Part shown: in pieces, positions 1 to 11,129 of the stretch
How positions within the stretch are numbered: the first letter of the stretch is position 1
Layout: each line of letters begins with the position of its first letter
DNA from: Uranotaenia lowii
Taxonomy: Eukaryota; Arthropoda; Insecta; Diptera; Culicidae
Direction of reading: 5' to 3'
Assembly (NCBI RefSeq): GCF_029784155.1
Contig: NC_073693.1
Location: 353,342,591-353,406,590, forward strand
Length of the DNA stretch: 64,000 nucleotides
Made by a program: the position numbers and the translations under genes
The notes under the pieces: model-generated
Database searches by the model: none
What the model saw: only the letters and a program-made list of their open reading frames with translations
Told to the model about the DNA's origin: nothing

Positions 1-262
1 AAAAAAAATAATAATAAATAATAAAAAATTTAAAGAAAAAAAAAATTAAAAAAATTAAATGAAAATAAAAATTATTTAAAATTCAAAAAAAAATTTAAAA
101 AAAAATTAAAAAATGTAAAAAAAAGAAAATAATTAAAAGAAGAAAATAATAGAAAAAATAGACAAAACAATTAAAAGTTTTAAAAAATTGAGAAGTAAAA
201 AAAAATTAAAATTAAAAGAAAATTTAAATTAAAAAAATAAATCAAAACAATATTTGAAAAAA
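1..262. repeat. A-rich low-complexity tract
   Basis: Almost pure A with scattered T and a few G, made of irregular runs such as aaaaaataaa. There is no coding potential and no clear period. It looks like simple AT-rich intergenic or intronic sequence at the window edge. Confidence 0.8.
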
Positions 263-372
263 ATTAACGGCGACATATTTTAATAACAAATGACGAAATA
301 TTTTCTCAACGGATTCATAGTCCGTGCAGTAGAGGGAATCAAGCTTAAAAATATGAAATAAAAATTTTTTTT

Positions 373-872
373 TTCAACGCGGCACCCCCAAATTTGATGT
401 CTTTAGGTGAAAAAATGCCTTTTTGAAAGTTTCAGCTTAATTGGTTAAAGCACGAGCTGGTGCAATCGACTTCAAATTTGTATAGAGATTTTCGTCAATA
501 TGTATGAAAAATCAACATACTTTTACTCTTTACGTTCTAAAATATGCCTCTAGTATGCTATATAGCTCAGAATAACAGAACTTAAAGTTAAAATAATGAG
601 GAACAAGTAAGTTGAAGATAGTAACGCGATACGAGTTAATTGTGGTTATATGAGGGAAACAAATTTCAAATTGATGATAAAATTCTGAGTTTTATAGCAT
701 ACTGCAGGTATATTTTGGAAAATTATGAGCAAAAGTATGTTGATTTTTCATACATTTAGTCGAGAATCGCCATACAAGCTTGAAATCCATTGCGCCATCC
801 CTCATATAACTCGTGCTTCAACCAATTGAGCTGAAACTTTCAGAAAATCAATTTTGCCACGTTGAAGATAAT
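373..872. repeat. Degenerate foldback (inverted repeat) element
   Basis: The left arm (about 373-573) and right arm (about 682-872) are imperfect reverse complements, with about 110 bp between them. Matching blocks include gaaagtttcagct near 424 against its complement near 834, and the shared core gtatgaaaaatcaacatac at about 502 and 735 on opposite strands. There is no ORF. It is probably an old MITE or foldback element; I could not define its termini or a target duplication. Confidence 0.65.
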
Positions 873-2640
873 TTTTTATGGTTAGTTCAGCCGATGCTCA
901 ACTGCTAAAATTTCGGTCAGATTGTCTGTTCAAGCATTTTTTTTATGGGAGGTGTTTTAGTTATAAAGTAAACATTTCTTCTTGATGACTTGGGAAAATG
1001 GCTACGTTCTGGGGTTGTGTGTTAATCAACCCATTTACTAGTAGCACTGGACGAGTAAATACTGATCAGTTTGATCCTTATAAAACGATGAGGAAGATTG
1101 TCGTCCTGGAGGCTATTGATTTACGATGCCCAATTCCATTCACAATTTTTCTAACTTTCATGAAACAAACTACCTATTCTTTTTAAACGAATTACTTTTT
1201 TTTTTTTGAAAAAATTTAAAAAGCTCCAGAATGAAGTGTTTTACATCCAAATGTTTTTTCTGTAAAAATATGTGATAACTATTTTGCAAATGAAGTGTTT
1301 CAAATTTTAATGAGAATACTGATGCTTGACACACAATTAAACCGAATAAAAACACAATTCGACAAGTATTTAAAATCATCTGATTCACCATCGCTCACGC
1401 ACAAATGGCATCTTTAACCGACATTCACTTCATCCTCCATTATCAGATTTTAATCATTTTTCACGAATTATCAATCCCCTCGAGAAAATAATCCTTTAAT
1501 TTTTACTCATGATAAATCAATCATCATTCCCATGAAGTGTGTGTGTTTGTTTGTTTGTGGATATGCCATATTTGAGTTTTCTTTACTTTCATTTCAAAAT
1601 GGCATCAACCAACAATAGAGTTACACGCGTTTGTAATTGAACTTAATTAATTGGTCACAGGAAATCGAGCCCGTTGTAGGTGACTGCCATTTCCGACAAG
1701 TTTGTGTCTCTAGTCAATAGTGCGCGCACCGAGTTATCTCCTGCCTTCTCACACTCATTTTCAACCCCCTCAATTGCGTTCTCAAACATTAACTAGAATC
1801 GTCAAACCATTCCTTGTCCTGTACTAATTAACTTTAACTTGATCTGGAAAACAGCCACAGACTGTCGTCGTCTGTCTGTTGACTGTTTCATTCTTTGATT
1901 CTTCCTTGTCGTTTTTTCTCTGTTCATTTCTTTTTCTCTCTTTCTCTCTCTCTTATGCTACAAACAACAACAACAACGATAAAAACGATTGTCTTTTTTA
2001 AAATGTGTGTGTATATTTATATATCCGATTACCAAACAGGTCTCAGTCTTTCCGTCAGGGTCCTCTACATTCAAGTAACCGAAGCCAATCACGCACTTCA
2101 TGCAATGTGAATCAAAGCATCTCGGCTCATCCTTTACTTCCGATCGAAACCGGTTTGTATTATTTTGTTTTGTTTCTTGATTGTTTTTTAATGATATTTA
2201 ATTTTTGGTTTAGATTTTTTTTTATTTATTTTACATTTGTTTTGGGTTCTAACTTATTTTTTTCGTTTTTCACATTTGTTTTCGTTTTAATCACGTGCAA
2301 TTTAATTTTGAATTATTTATTTAAAGTTTTCTTTTTTTTCCACCTGGTAGAGTTTATTTGCACCGTTAGTAGATTACAGTTACCATTAAAGAAATAGAAG
2401 CTTGCATATAGACGACTTTTCAGGCCGTTCTGAGCCGTTGAGTCATTTTGAAGCAGTAGTATTTTTTGCGTAGATCGTTCATTTTTTGAGTATCCACTGT
2501 AATTTACTTTCAATATTTTGAATGCGTTTATGTTAAAAGCTCGTCGCCCCTTAACAAAAACTCTTTAACGTACATTTTATGGCGTTTATCATAATTCTTG
2601 TGTGTTTTTCCCCTCACCCTTTCTCTCAACTTGTGTGCAG
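873..2640. other. Non-coding stretch, probably intron or 5' flank
   Basis: No ORF here has protein-like composition. The stretch is T-rich with gt and ct microsatellite patches (about 1540-1560 and 1920-1960). Its last 40 bases (2600-2640) are a strong pyrimidine tract ending in AG, the acceptor of the exon starting at 2641. So at least the end of this stretch is intron. Confidence 0.6.
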
Positions 2641-3006
2641 CGGAATGGGAGCGTCGCAGTCAGAGCAACGCCTTGAGGACGCCTTCTCAGATGAGGAGAC
2701 CAGTGGATATGGGGGAGGATCACCGACAAGGCAGTCCTACCGGCCCCAGCCGTTCTCAGCTCACGGAAGCCCAGGTGGAGACCTATCCGACGAGGAACTA
2801 TGCCCATCAAATGGGAATGGACATGGGCATGGTCTCCACGGGCCAGGATCACAGTCAGCTCCACCAGGACTCGAGCCGCTCTGCCTCACCGGGGGGCACA
2901 TGGAGTTCTCCCTACCACCTCAACAACAGCAGCAACAACAACAACAACAACCACCATACGCGAGAAGCCGATCGGGGTCGTGCACGTCAAGAAGGTCACA
3001 ATTCCG
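2641..3006 (+). CDS. Internal exon of large disordered-protein gene
   Basis: A strong pyrimidine-rich acceptor (ag at 2639-2640) and a gtaagt donor at 3007 bound a 366-bp exon. Read from 2643 the frame is open across the exon, starting EWERRSQSNALRTPS and passing through Ser/Met-rich sequence and a poly-Asn run to RARQEGHNSG. It ends with one spare base, which joins the candidate acceptor at 3556/3557 to give a Gly codon and continues in frame with the big exon. The exon is a multiple of three with matching phases, so it could be skipped or included without a frameshift. A second frame starting at ATG 2645 (MGASQSEQ) is also open throughout but cannot join the big exon at this site. No known domain is seen. 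Upstream exons are not identified. Confidence 0.6.
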
Positions 3007-3556
3007 GTAAGTGCAGATTTCACTAAATCTTCCTTACGATTAAAGTATTTAACATACATAAAATATTTATTTGGATTTATTCTGGAGTTATTTCTTAAGT
3101 GATTGAAACTTTTCTTGAAAGATGTTTTATAGACATCATCATTCTCACTCACTCTTAAGAAAAATATTTTTTGTCAGTTAATTTCCTCAACACACACCAA
3201 TCATCTTAAACTTCGTTAAGCTTCGGTTCGTTTTATTTTGCGCATACCAGGAATGGATTGCTCGCGATGCGACAGTGAAGCGCCTCAAGTCGTATAGTTT
3301 TAAGTTCAGTTGTCAACCTCACACGTCACAGTCACCTGATACACATGCTCATCAAAAAACAGTTTATCAGTTGTATTAATAAAAGTGTAAGTTTGGTTTA
3401 CTTTAAAACTTAAGTCGTGTTTAGTTTGTTCAGTTCCAATGTTAAATCGAGTGTTGATATGAGCTTTGAATGATCATTCGATCTGCATTGCCTATTATTC
3501 CTTTAATCAACTAACGATCGAAACCGGAATGGATCGGAAATTTGGGATCACCGCAG
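3007..3556 (+). other. Intron with possible alternative first exon
   Basis: The donor is gtaagt at 3007; the proposed acceptor is the AG at 3555-3556, with a branch-like ctaac near 3510 but a weak pyrimidine tract. The frame of the next exon stays open back past the acceptor to an ATG at 3529 (MDRKFGITAG) in a good start context (G at -3, G at +4). TCAGT initiator-like motifs occur near 3307 and 3429. A transcript starting here would begin with this ATG and skip the 2641 exon. Both readings are inference from sequence. Confidence 0.4.
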
Positions 3557-6500
3557 GTCTGAGCCACCGCAACTATGCCACTATGTCCCCCAGCTACATT
3601 CATCGCAACCCCAGATATACCACGCAGCAGCTGCAGCGGCGGGCCTCAGCAGGGCCTCTGGGCCAACAGGGGGATCGCAGCAGTTCTATGGGGGAGACAA
3701 CGGTCTCATCCACCAGCCGGGAGAGTGTTTTATCTCCAGCGGACATTCGCACCAGACGCTCTTCGGGGGTCCAGGGGCAGCCGTTGGCCCTATCGGTAGC
3801 CAGCAACTCTCAATCCCACAATGCCACACTAGTCCATTATAACAATACGAGTACCTATTCGATGTCTAAATCGGTGAGTACCGGAACCGATCTGTCGGAT
3901 GATATTGCGGATAACATTATCTACTCGGACATTAACGATCTCTACCAGCGGAAGCAGCGGGCTTCGGCACAGCTTACCGGAGGAATGATCCCAGCACCGA
4001 TGATGGTCAACGGAGCAGGTGGAGAGGTTAGTGCTCCCGAGGATGAAGAAATAATGGACGAGGTAATCGATGAGTCTGCGATTCGCCGAACGTACGTAGA
4101 CGATGACGATGAAGACGAAGATGAAATCGACATCCGATACGCTACGGCTACTCAGATCAAAGCCATGATTACCCCATCTAGTGTTTCGATACCAACAAAT
4201 AATGTTATCAGCAATACCGTCACCAGTGACGATCTGTACGCGACGGTAGATCGCAAAAATAAATCCAACAAACTGCTTCAACAAAAGCAGCAACAGCAGC
4301 AGCAACAACAACAATCTCAACCAATAACAACACAAGTCAATAGTACACTCCATTCCGGGAAACATTTTAGTGACGAATTCCTAGATGATAGCATTAGAAA
4401 TTACAATAGTCATACTAACATTAGCAACAATAGAAATACATCCGATTCAGGGCAGCTCGATAACACGAGCGGCGAACTCTATCCAAGATCTTCAACCACT
4501 TTCGACGAATACTATGGAGCGAACAGGTTTTCCGACACATCCGATTACTTTAGCCACAGCCAGCCGCACTATTCATCGAACTCGCAAGCGACCTCGATTA
4601 CTCACAAAAACGGACTTACTGACGAAGACGAACGCTATTCCGCAACTCACCCACCTCCTATACATCCTCGAACATCCCATTCGCTACCTAGAAATTCACA
4701 ACTATCGAAAATCGACTCGATAGATTCTTCCTACAGCGGTGAAAATTTCGCCGGTCACCACTCCCTTAACAACCTTCCCAACTCTTCGAAAGTAACCAGC
4801 GACTATCTGCACTATTCGACCTTGCTTAAAAATGCCGAAGAAGAAGGTACGAACAGCAAAAAGACTTCTTCGGAACGACTCGAATACGAACTTTCCAACG
4901 CTAATATCTACTCGACGGTACAGTACAAGAACGAATATGACGAGCAGGACGACTACGAAGACGACTACATGACCGGTGGCTATGCGAACACTACCAAAGT
5001 AGTCGGTAAAGAAGAGTGGCAAAGAAGCACTTCGTGTAGAGAACTGTACGACTTTAACTACACCGGTATCGGTCGTGGCGAAATACCGGACTTTACACTG
5101 CTCGAGCGCGAGTTTCTGACCTCGGATCGGATCGACAGTCCGGTAACACGTTACGACGACTCGAGACACTCAATGTACGTTCAGAAAAATCACTCCGTGG
5201 ATGTTTCGCAAGAGTTTCTCGCTATGGAAGGTAAGGTTTATTCCTCCAGCTATCCAGGAACAACTAGCAATACCATGGATCATAACAGCTACAAACGACA
5301 CAGCAATTACTACTCCAACTACGAGTATGGATCACAAGATGACCTCTCGCAGGATAGTTACGAATTGCTAGAAAAATCTGATGAAGACATCTACTACAAA
5401 GTAAGAGATTCGCATACCCGGTCCTGTTCGTTGGACTCGGGAAACTATATTCCAACGGATGATGAAAGCGTCTCAGAACATCATTCCTATCATGTATCTA
5501 GATATTCGAAGCATCGGATCAGCAGTGAAGGTAAGTCTAAAAGCACAGCCGATATAGATGATCTTGATGACATGTTCCTGATGGAAGATCCGAGAGACCT
5601 TCCACGAGAAAAGTTGTGCGTGAAATCTGATGGGAATTTTTACAAACAAATACAAAAGGCCATGGGGTCTCGCACCTCTAGTACCGAGTCTCGAAGTGAC
5701 TTTTACGAGTCAAAACATTCTAAAAGTAGCGACTCGAGTAAAAAATCAAAAGACAGCGTCTACCACACCGACAGCAACAAAAAGTCTCGAGAAACGCTGC
5801 GTAGCAAATCGGGATCCGGGTACAATTCCCGTACCTCCAGTCAAGATTCCCGAGATTCCTTTGGGATGGACATAATGTTAACCAAAAACTACGAAATGCC
5901 CACAACGACTAGCAAGAAAGCGAAATATCTATCGAAACGGTTCGACAGTAGCTCCAGGAACTCCAGCCAAGATTCCAAGAGCGACTATTACGATGCCAAC
6001 GAACAACCAATCGAAATGGACGATATGTCAGATGAAATTTACTCACGATCGAAAGTTCACTCCCATGAACATATTGCCCTCGAAGATGGTACCCAAGGGG
6101 GTAAATCTGCCATCAACTCCAGCTTTTACGATAATCAAATCTATTCGTCAACCTTCCCCAGTGCCCAACCGAAACTACCGGCCAAGACTACTTCGCACGT
6201 TCACTCGATCTCGCTGCAAAATGTCGAACTTGACCGGAACGCCCGCAGCTACTCGGCATACAAATCTCCCGATCCGGTGATGCCTCAGGCGATGCCAAAA
6301 CCAATCGAGAAGCAACCTCCGAAGGCGACGCACATTTGGCCCGAGGAAATCGAAGGACTACCAACGACCATCAGCACAACCGAAAACCAAAGAGTCGATC
6401 GCTCTCGGGCTTTTCGCAAAAAATCTGACAGTGAGAACATTTTCAGCTTCGACAAAGAGAAAATCGAATCACTCACCAGCAGCATGAACGATGAAACACC

Positions 6501-8137
6501 TACTACGGCCATTCTGGTAGAGGCTAAAACAAAAACTAGTCCCGACTACCCCTTGACACCGGAACTGTTGTCAGAATTTGACAAACAAAAGATAGAATCA
6601 CCGCATGCCCTCCCGAAGCAAACACGCAAGGAAGAACTGATGGCTAAGACTCATTTCGAGGAGTACAATCCCAAATTGATTCTAGATACTGCGATTCCAG
6701 GTTGTTACACTCACACAACAGTCGAAAGGACCAAATCGGATCCAAATTCCCTTGCTAACCGGCCACGGTTAGGACCGAATTCTCGTCGACACACCCTAAT
6801 GCATCAGAAATCGATCGATTTAACTCCCGCGGATTCTAGCGAGGAAGAGTATCTCTATAAACAGCTACCAAGTGCTCCTCCTATTTGCAAATCGCACGGC
6901 AGTCACTTTGAGCTGCCCCAAACCTACGATATGAACATACCGACAGTTGAGCTCCCCATCAATGGCTTTGAGGTTCCGAAGAGTTTCTTCAAAGAGTTTG
7001 ACCGTCGAACACACAAAGCTTTGAAAGAAGACATACCGTACGTTCTACATAAGCGCCACGTAATGAACGGAACAGCGCCATCTCCACTGGTCGACAAACC
7101 ACATCGTTATCCAAAACCTAAGAGTCCGAAATCGCCAAAAAGCCCTAAATCTCCAAAGTCCCCAAAATCACCTAAAATCGAAATGCGGGATATGGCCACT
7201 CAGAAAGAGAACACGCTAAGAGTAAAAGAGGAGTACGAAATTCCCCCTCCAGTAGCCGAACCGGGATTCCTCTTCACGCAAAACATTGACCTATCTAAAG
7301 TAGACCCGGTTACGTTAGAGGTAGACAAATCAGCTCAAACAATTCAGCTCACCAGCCCCAAGAGAGATATCACGAAGAAAATGGATCCACTACTGCTAGA
7401 ACAGCTCAACAACAAACTTAGTCAAATTGAGAGCGATTCAGCAACCAGCTCTCGTACCGATAGTAATCCGCAAAAGAAACTTCTGGAACCCAAACCTGTT
7501 GACCTTCCTTATCTCATTGAGAAAAAAACCGCGGAGCTAACCGTCCCGAAGCGAGTTGCAAAACCCCGAATGGCTCCGGTCAAAACAAAAACTGGGAAAT
7601 CCAAAAAGAGTGCCAAGACTCGCATTACTTCTTTCTCTTCCGATGATGAGAGCCTAGATTCCGATGATGTATTCGGATCCGCGGAAGCCATTCCAACCAA
7701 ACTTGAATTCTCTCCACCTCAATCGCGCAAGGAAATCGAACCCATCCTGAAGCACGAATACAGCAAGATGGCTTCCAATGCTTGGGCTCGAGGTCAAACA
7801 ATGAGCTCAACAGAAATCGAAGGTTCTCCTCCCCAATGTCGTAAACTAGCTGAACTAGAAAGTCGCTACAACACCGGTACCAGTTTGTCCACGCATCACA
7901 TGACCAGTACCGAACTGAGACGAATCTCGGAACGATCATTCTCAATCCCCAGCTCCGAAGATGAAGCTAAAAAAGAAGAAACCACAAAGGCATACCACAT
8001 GAATGAAAAAATACCTTCTCCGATTATCGAGTCAACCGAGCTTCATCGCACCGACGACGAAGTGTACGAAACAGCCAGGGAAGATGAAGCAGGAAATATG
8101 AAGACTCTCAAACGAGATCTTTCAAAAAAGTTTAAAG
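3557..8137 (+). CDS. Giant exon, disordered Ser-rich protein, unnamed
   Basis: More than 1,500 codons are open without a stop and run into the assembly gap; the 3' end is missing. The protein is rich in Ser, Asp, Glu, Tyr and Lys and appears disordered throughout. It has an acidic DDDDEDEDE block (4093-4130), a poly-Gln run (about 4287-4320), many SRTSSxxSR-type Ser/Arg patches (5680-6000), and a Lys-Ser-Pro repeat (about 7108-7175, six or more SPK units). I see no enzyme domain, membrane segment or signal peptide. The composition fits a large cytoskeletal or synaptic scaffold with many kinase sites, but that is inference, and I could not assign it to a family. Cryptic donors (gaaggtaag at 5230 and 5530) sit inside the open frame and may not be used. 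Codon use is coherent to the gap. Confidence 0.8.
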
Positions 8138-8637
8138 NNNNNNNNNNNNNNNNNNNNNNNNNNNNNNNNNNNNNNNNNNNNNNNNNNNNNNNNNNNNNNN
8201 NNNNNNNNNNNNNNNNNNNNNNNNNNNNNNNNNNNNNNNNNNNNNNNNNNNNNNNNNNNNNNNNNNNNNNNNNNNNNNNNNNNNNNNNNNNNNNNNNNNN
8301 NNNNNNNNNNNNNNNNNNNNNNNNNNNNNNNNNNNNNNNNNNNNNNNNNNNNNNNNNNNNNNNNNNNNNNNNNNNNNNNNNNNNNNNNNNNNNNNNNNNN
8401 NNNNNNNNNNNNNNNNNNNNNNNNNNNNNNNNNNNNNNNNNNNNNNNNNNNNNNNNNNNNNNNNNNNNNNNNNNNNNNNNNNNNNNNNNNNNNNNNNNNN
8501 NNNNNNNNNNNNNNNNNNNNNNNNNNNNNNNNNNNNNNNNNNNNNNNNNNNNNNNNNNNNNNNNNNNNNNNNNNNNNNNNNNNNNNNNNNNNNNNNNNNN
8601 NNNNNNNNNNNNNNNNNNNNNNNNNNNNNNNNNNNNN
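8138..8637. other. Assembly gap (500 N)
   Basis: Exactly 500 N, a typical scaffold placeholder rather than a measured distance. The giant exon enters it in frame. The sequence after it (8638 on) shows only 8 more codons before a stop in the naive frame and no exon-like signal, so the true 3' end of the gene is probably in the missing part. Confidence 0.95.
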
Positions 8638-9285
8638 GTGTTCAATTCTACCATCCAATTTTGAAAAAAAACCGTTTGGTACTGCGAGTTCAAACAAATG
8701 ATTTCAAAGAATTTTAACATTGATCACTCTTCAAAATAATTAATGGAACTCTAATAAGACCATTTCCATACATTTAAATGGTTATTTCAGTTCAGAGATG
8801 ATTTCTTTTCGATAACTCCAAGAAAACTTTTAGTGCAACTTTCAACATTTAAGAAAAACAGTGTTAAATTGAAAAAGCGAAAAAAGCAAACAAAAAATTG
8901 AAAACATGCCAAATGAGTCTTAAACATGGTTCAACAAGGTTCGGAAGAGTTTTTAGAAATTTTTAATTAAATGAAACTTAAATATACCATTGTACAGAGA
9001 GATCATCCATCTTGAAAAGTGGGATAATCTCCAAAATAGAGTAAAGTTTTTTGTGATAGAGAAGAAGGAAATTATTTTGAAATTCAATTCATAATCGTTA
9101 AAACTATAAACTTCTTTTAAAAAAATGAAATCGATAAACACAGTGAATAATCTCAATAAAAACTTTTAAAAGACTTACAAAACTTACGTGGCCAAACGTG
9201 GGACCAATTTCTTAAAATGATGAATATAAAGCTTCCAATATTTCGAAAAATCAAACGACTTATTTGGATTAATATCTTTTGTGAA
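8638..9285. other. AT-rich non-coding flank
   Basis: AT-rich sequence with no protein-like ORF and no repeat unit that I can delimit. It runs up to a Helitron-like terminus. Confidence 0.6.
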
Positions 9286-9315
9286 CCCGAGCAAGGCCGG
9301 GTAAAATCAGCTAGT
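9286..9315 (+). mobile_element. Helitron-like 3' terminus
   Basis: A short GC-rich hairpin (cccgagcaaggccggg, 9286-9301) is followed after nine bases by CTAG then T (9311-9315). A hairpin just before a terminal CTRR with insertion before T is the hallmark 3' end of Helitrons. No matching TC 5' end or Rep/helicase ORF is visible, so this would be a non-autonomous copy or fragment. Confidence 0.4.
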
Positions 9316-9401
9316 ATTACATAAATGTGACGAAAAACAAAAACAAATTTTTTTAGTATTACGACAACTAAAAGCAAAAAACACCTGTCATATATTCTAA
9401 T

Positions 9402-9826
9402 TGTTTGAGTGTAAACTCACCGCTCAGTAGTGGTAGTAAGGGAAAGAGTTGACACTTCCCGACGGGAATTTAGACCTACCCGAAAGCGATCTAAAGGAGC
9501 TTTCGGGAGAAACAAGCTCTGTTCAGAACAAGGAGAAAATGCACAGAGAGTAAAATTCATGCTATTTTCTCAGTTTACAATATACTTACAAAAGCTTGTG
9601 AATGTGTTGATAGTAATAATAGGGAATTTGTTTATATTCATATTTTCTGTTTTCGCCACTTTTTACACAACACAGTTGAGACACAGTTCAAACGAAACCA
9701 CCGCCGTGTTAAGATCGCTGTAATAAAACCCCCAAATCGAACCGAAATAAACTTGCGTTTGAAGTTAAAATCAAATCGTCGCGAGTTTTCAAAGTTTGTC
9801 CGAAACAGTGTTCCGGTGCCTAAACA
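9402..9826 (+). repeat. 5' LTR of BEL/Pao element 1
   Basis: 425 bp, TG...CA ends with short inverted termini (TGTTT/AAACA). It is identical to the copy at 15287-15711. An aataaa polyadenylation-type signal lies near 9746. A short in-LTR ORF (9430-9723) is present in both copies, but its composition gives no sign of a real protein. Confidence 0.95.
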
Positions 9827-9828
9827 TT

Positions 9829-9846
9829 TGGTCCTTCGAGCCGGAT
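9829..9846 (+). other. Primer-binding site, tRNA-Tyr type
   Basis: TGGTCCTTCGAGCCGGAT is complementary to the 3' end of insect tRNA-Tyr (acceptor arm ending TCGAAGGACCA). It sits two bases after the LTR end, as expected for minus-strand primer binding. The same 18 bases occur in BEL/Pao element 2. Confidence 0.75.
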
Positions 9847-10454
9847 GACCGTCCGGAAAGTGGTTCCGGAACATAAAAGTCGGACTTAAGTGAAGTCGAA
9901 CAGCAGCAAAGGTGTGAACCATTTTGCTTTCACAAAATCGCCATCGCAGTGCTGGACGCTAGTGATTGTTATTGCGAACAATTAAAGTGCATCCTATTGG
10001 ACTTTCAAAAGCCGTAGCTTGGCTTGAGTGCACTTTTGAACATTGTTCTGTGGAAGTCAGCCATCGCGAAATCGGAACAAGTGATACCCAAGCATCTGAG
10101 GCTACCTGGAACCGCAATTTCAATAAACCATCCGTGAAGCAGCATACTGGTCCCCCGACAGCTGAGCATAGCCGAGACTCATTTGGAGAAGCAGCAGTCA
10201 AAAAAACATTGAGCAGGAAGTATTGAAGAAGGCTTGGTGCATGAGGCCAGAGTGCTTTTAATAAAGAATTTGAATTCGAATTGTTTCTTTAGTTGCATGA
10301 ATTGTGTGCCCTGTCCGTAACTATAAATTTGGTCTTGGCATTTTTTACTTTGCAATTTTCACTGGTTGTGCCCACTCGCTGCTGTCAAAATCGGGTTGCT
10401 AGTCTCGGTAATTCGCGACGCGATCGGATATAACGTTGAGTTGATCTAATTTAA

Positions 10455-11110
10455 GTGCAAATACCCTAAGTCAGAAGCACATAAGGTGCATGTCAGAGCA
10501 CATAAGGTGCAAGTCAGTAGCACAGAAGGTGCAAGTCAGATATTTTGGTCAGAATAAATCAGTACTGGACGGATTAGTCCAAGGTGTTGGAATTTGTCGG
10601 AAAATCACAAGTTTGTTTAAGAATTTAAGATTGTGTCAGAATTGGAAACTGAGTCAATGTCTGAGTTTGAAACTTGTCAGAATTAAGTCTGAATCGGAAA
10701 TTAAGTTTTTTTCGGAAAAATTGTCAGAATCAAGTCTGAATTATTCAGAAAATACCAGTTTGTTTAAGATTTCAAGTTTGAGTCTGAAAACTTGTCAGAA
10801 TTAAGTCTGAATCAGTTTGTGTCGGAATTCTTAAGTGAATATTGTCGAAAATCTTGTCTGAAACTTATCAGAATTGAGTCTGAGTCTCAAAATAAGCTTG
10901 CGTCAGAATTCTCGTCTAAATATTGTCAGAAACCTGGTCTGAAATATTGTCAGAAATTAAGTCAGAAGAGATCTTGTCAGAAATCGAGTCTGAATTCATA
11001 TCGTCTGAAACATTGTCAGATATTAAGCCTGTGTCAGAAACAACGAGTCAGTTTAAGGACTTGTCTGTAGGTACAAGTCTGAATTCGTCAAAATTTTGAA
11101 GCCTGTTTCA
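10455..11110 (+). repeat. Degenerate gtcagaa/agtctgaa repeats in BEL leader
   Basis: The untranslated leader between the primer-binding site and gag is filled with dozens of imperfect copies of gtcagaa, gtcagaattaagtctgaa and related forms, about 15-30 bp apart. There is no stable reading frame. It could be a packaging or leader region expanded by slippage; the function is unknown. Confidence 0.75.
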
Positions 11111-11129
11111 GATTACAAAAAGTGTTGCA

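Noticed and set aside
3575..8720. Minus-strand and off-frame ORFs across the giant exon
   Set aside because: They are shadows of the main frame, and the longest include the N gap. No splice signals or protein-like composition.
9430..9723. 97-codon ORF in the BEL LTR
   Set aside because: It lies in the LTR and is thus duplicated exactly. The frame crosses promoter/leader-type sequence with no domain.
10455..11110. CRISPR-like array in the BEL leader
   Set aside because: Repeats are short, irregular and imperfect with no constant spacer length, and the DNA is eukaryotic.
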